Below, one piece after another: positions 6,778 to 8,036 of a DNA stretch of 8,036 nt. Within the stretch, counting starts at the first letter, position 1; each line of letters begins with the position of its first letter. The position numbers were made by a program, and so were the translations under genes. This DNA comes from Sphingomonadales bacterium (GTDB taxonomy: Bacteria; Pseudomonadota; Alphaproteobacteria; Sphingomonadales; Sphingomonadaceae): the NCBI GenBank assembly GCA_028868335.1, contig JAGWUU010000144.1:1-8036 (forward strand), in the 5' to 3' direction. Under the pieces are notes generated by a model that worked only from the letters and a program-made list of their open reading frames with translations, searched no databases and was not told the origin of the DNA.

Positions 6778-7241
6778 CGCTCCCGGCCACGCGCGAGCAG
6801 GGCATCAAGCGAGACAAGGCCGCCGCCACGGACGATCAGCATCAGCGCAAGCGCGGTCCACAGCGAATGCTCCGGCCACCAGGCATCGGGATAGACAAAG
6901 ACCTGGATCGTCAGCGTCATGCCGAGCAGGCCGAGAGCCGAAAGCCGGGTGAACAGCCCTGCCACAAGCAGCATCGGCAAGACGTGCTCAGCCGCATTGG
7001 CCAGCGGCGCCGCCAGTTCAGGCGGCAGTGGCACCCCGGCATATTCGGTGCGGAACAGCTCGCGCGTCGCATCGGTCAGGGTGAACCAGGTTCCTTCCAC
7101 CACCTTGGTCTGCCCCGAACGCCAGAATATCCCTCCGAATGCGATCCGCACGAACAGCAGCACCAAGCTTTCGGGAATGCGTCCCGAAAGCCCGGCCACC
7201 AGACGGTCGTAGCGCGCCAGGGCTGGCGCAAACAGCGTCAC
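6774..7241 (-). CDS. DoxX-type inner-membrane protein of the bufferin operon
   Basis: A 155-residue DoxX-family protein with four hydrophobic helices (about 24-44, 82-98, 101-118, 127-146). It has the family's characteristic first helix ending in FWRSGQTKV (39-47) and the second-helix region with AAEHVLPMLLVAGLF (83-97). DoxX-type proteins recur in bufferin (DUF2282) clusters, where one is counted among the buf operon products; their biochemical role is unsettled, though a redox or quinone-linked membrane function is often suggested. The start is GTG 7241, whose GTGA overlaps the bufA1 stop codon, so translation is probably coupled to bufA1. The stop overlaps sigF by four bases (ATGA). There is no strong ribosome site of its own. 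Confidence 0.92.
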   Translation of the reverse strand: MTLFAPALARYDRLVAGLSGRIPESLVLLFVRIAFGGIFWRSGQTKVVEGTWFTLTDATRELFRTEYAGVPLPPELAAPLANAAEHVLPMLLVAGLFTRLSALGLLGMTLTIQVFVYPDAWWPEHSLWTALALMLIVRGGGLVSLDALLARGRER

Positions 7242-7519
7242 GCTTGCGGATCCAGCGTGCCGTGGCCGTGCGGGGTCTGTATCTTGAGGCAGGTGCCAGC
7301 AGGCACGAGTTTCCAGGCATTGCCCTGGTAGTCACTCTTTGCAGTGCCGGCACAGCTTGTACCCGCGCCCGCCTTGCATTCGTTCTTGCCCGCCTTCGCG
7401 ACGCCGTAGCACTTTTCCATGGCGGGCTTCACCGCAGGCGATTTGCCCGCAAGCGCGGCGGATGAAACGGCGGCAACGGCGATCGCGGCAAGGGCGGCAG
7501 AGGTTTTCACAGCAGACAT
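7238..7519 (-). CDS. bufA1: BufA1-family (DUF2282) periplasmic bufferin-type metallophore precursor
   Basis: A 93-residue secreted small protein. The signal peptide has K5 followed by an alanine/valine-rich core and probable cleavage after ALA (24). The mature part carries four cysteines, C37, C48, C56 and C77, in the pattern of DUF2282: EKCYGVAKAGKNECKAG, SCAGTAKSDYQGNAWKLVP, GTCLKIQTPHGHGTL. Bufferins are ribosomally made peptides whose cysteines are modified by an MNIO enzyme (BufB, DUF692) with a partner (BufC). The modified peptide binds copper in the periplasm. Neither enzyme is encoded downstream of this gene. Ribosome site GGGAG sits six bases before ATG 7519. It is first in an operon with doxX, sigF and nrsF, and a candidate SigF promoter lies about 50 bp upstream. 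Confidence 0.93.
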   Translation of the reverse strand: MSAVKTSAALAAIAVAAVSSAALAGKSPAVKPAMEKCYGVAKAGKNECKAGAGTSCAGTAKSDYQGNAWKLVPAGTCLKIQTPHGHGTLDPQA

Positions 7520-7542
7520 TGATTACTCCCGAAAGAAACGGT

Positions 7543-7557
7543 CCGCCACCACGGCGG
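7543..7557. repeat. Small GC hairpin in the bufA1 leader
   Basis: CCGCC (7543-7547) pairs with GGCGG (7553-7557) around a five-base loop. It lies in the predicted bufA1 5' untranslated region, between the promoter and the ribosome site. It is short and may be chance in GC-rich DNA. Confidence 0.25.
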
Positions 7558-7569
7558 CCAATGTCTGCC

Positions 7570-7600
7570 GGTTCGCGGGAGAAGCCGGAAAGGTTACACC
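7570..7600 (-). promoter_or_regulatory. Candidate SigF-type ECF promoter of bufA1-doxX-sigF-nrsF
   Basis: On the minus strand GGTGTAACC (7600-7592) is followed, 16 bases after GTAACC, by CGAACC (7575-7570). Both elements and the spacing are identical to the plus-strand promoter at 7676-7706. GTAACC-N16-CGAA is the motif I associate with Caulobacter SigF targets. Transcription would start near 7565, giving a leader of about 45 bases before bufA1. Confidence 0.8.
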
Positions 7601-7646
7601 CCTCCCCGGCGAGACGCATCGAGAGGCTGTTGCCCGAACGGCCCCT

Positions 7647-7660
7647 TGCGATGAATCGCA
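7647..7660. promoter_or_regulatory. Palindrome TGCGAT-N2-ATCGCA between the divergent promoters
   Basis: TGCGATGAATCGCA is a perfect inverted repeat of six-base arms with a two-base centre. It lies in the 81 bp between the two -35 elements, about 19 bp upstream of the bufA2 -35 box. It could be an operator for a second regulator. No regulator is identified. Confidence 0.35.
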
Positions 7661-7675
7661 TCAACTTCCCTGATC

Positions 7676-7706
7676 GGTGTAACCAGCGCGGCGAAGCTCC
7701 CGAACC
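7676..7706 (+). promoter_or_regulatory. Candidate SigF-type ECF promoter of bufA2
   Basis: GGTGTAACC (7676-7684) is followed, 16 bases after GTAACC, by CGAACC (7701-7706). It is the same bipartite motif and spacing as the divergent bufA1 promoter. The predicted start is near 7711, giving a leader of about 37 bases to ATG 7748. This rules against the in-frame ATG at 7712 as the translation start. Confidence 0.8.
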
Positions 7707-7747
7707 TGTCGATGCCATTCCGGCAAGTTATCTGGAGACTACCCGAC

Positions 7748-8032
7748 ATGACCACCCTCAAGACTGGCGCCACCGTCGCCTCGGCCGTCGCGATGTTTGC
7801 GTTGTCGGCGCTCGCCCATGCCGCCACCCCACCTGCGGGCAGCACCGGCCCGGCGCTCGGCGCGCGCGACACAGTGCATTGCTATGGCGTCAATAGCTGC
7901 AAAGGCACCACCGATTGCAAGACCACGCAGCACGACTGCAAGGGCATGAACAGTTGCAAGGGTCACGGCTTCAAGGCGATGGCCGCGAACATGTGCCTCA
8001 AGCGGGGCGGCACCATCGGCGACATCGGCTGA
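7748..8032 (+). CDS. bufA2: BufA2-family periplasmic bufferin-type metallophore precursor
   Basis: A 94-residue secreted cysteine-rich protein. The signal peptide has K5 and an alanine-rich core, with cleavage probably after ALAHA (25). The mature part has six cysteines, C45, C51, C57, C64, C70 and C83, in the repeated pattern CYGVNSCKGTTDC, HDCKGMNSCKGHGFKAM and a C-terminal MCLKRGGTI, as in the BufA2 family. Members are thought to be modified by an MNIO enzyme (DUF692) and to bind copper or related metals in the periplasm. GGAGA lies nine bases before ATG 7748. An upstream in-frame ATG (7712) would add 12 residues and spoil the signal peptide. It is divergent from bufA1 with a matching promoter. 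The modifying genes bufB and bufC are expected immediately beyond the end of the window. Confidence 0.9.
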   Translation: MTTLKTGATVASAVAMFALSALAHAATPPAGSTGPALGARDTVHCYGVNSCKGTTDCKTTQHDCKGMNSCKGHGFKAMAANMCLKRGGTIGDIG

Positions 8033-8036
8033 AGCC

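Noticed and set aside
5899..6894. A 331-codon plus-strand frame across nrsF, sigF and doxX
   Set aside because: It crosses three coupled genes antisense and shows no domain.
7712..7747. Earlier in-frame ATG (7712) as the bufA2 start
   Set aside because: It sits at the predicted transcription start, has no ribosome site, and would put PFRQVIWRLPD before the signal peptide. ATG 7748 has GGAGA at good spacing.
1..8036. CRISPR array, tRNA, rRNA, insertion sequence or phage genes
   Set aside because: No regularly spaced repeats, cloverleaf, transposase or terminal inverted repeats were seen on either strand.

Overview
The window is GC-rich, densely coded DNA from an alphaproteobacterium. A sphingomonad such as Novosphingobium or a relative is my best guess. 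That rests on the SigF/NrsF-type ECF system, the style of the bufferin cluster and the codon use; there is no rRNA or other phylogenetic marker. I recognise eight protein genes and no tRNA, rRNA, CRISPR array or insertion sequence.

Left part (1-3818): a CHASE4-GGDEF-EAL cyclic-di-GMP signalling protein lies on the minus strand and diverges from a plus-strand Nudix hydrolase. The roughly 345-400 bp between them holds a sigma-54-like -24/-12 promoter pointing at the GGDEF-EAL gene, a perfect 12-bp stem-loop and an AT-rich patch with dyad symmetry. After the Nudix gene comes a 314-bp gap. It holds a very strong minus-strand intrinsic terminator that abuts the Nudix stop codon, and a CRP-like palindrome. 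The spacing of these two suggests a short minus-strand RNA.

Middle (3819-5429): a minus-strand beta-CASP metallo-beta-lactamase-fold protein of the CPSF/YSH1-like (RNA-specificity) group, with all metal and beta-CASP motifs intact.

Right part (5598-8032): a compact heavy-metal/copper stress locus. A tightly coupled minus-strand operon reads bufA1 (DUF2282 periplasmic bufferin-type metallophore precursor), doxX-type membrane protein, sigF-like ECF sigma factor, nrsF-like (DUF1109) six-helix membrane anti-sigma factor. Junctions are GTGA and ATGA overlaps and a 4-nt gap. Facing it across 228 bp is a second, different metallophore precursor, bufA2, on the plus strand. Both bufferin genes carry the same candidate promoter, GGTGTAACC-N16-CGAACC, placed divergently. 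This fits the GTAACC-N16-CGAA signature I associate with SigF-type sigma factors.

The inferred circuit: metal disturbs the cysteine-bearing anti-sigma factor in the inner membrane, SigF is released, and both promoters fire. This raises the two secreted cysteine-rich peptides and also sigF-nrsF (autoregulation). The enzymes expected to modify the precursors (BufB/MNIO, DUF692, and BufC, DUF2063) are not in the window. They probably lie just beyond 8036, downstream of bufA2.
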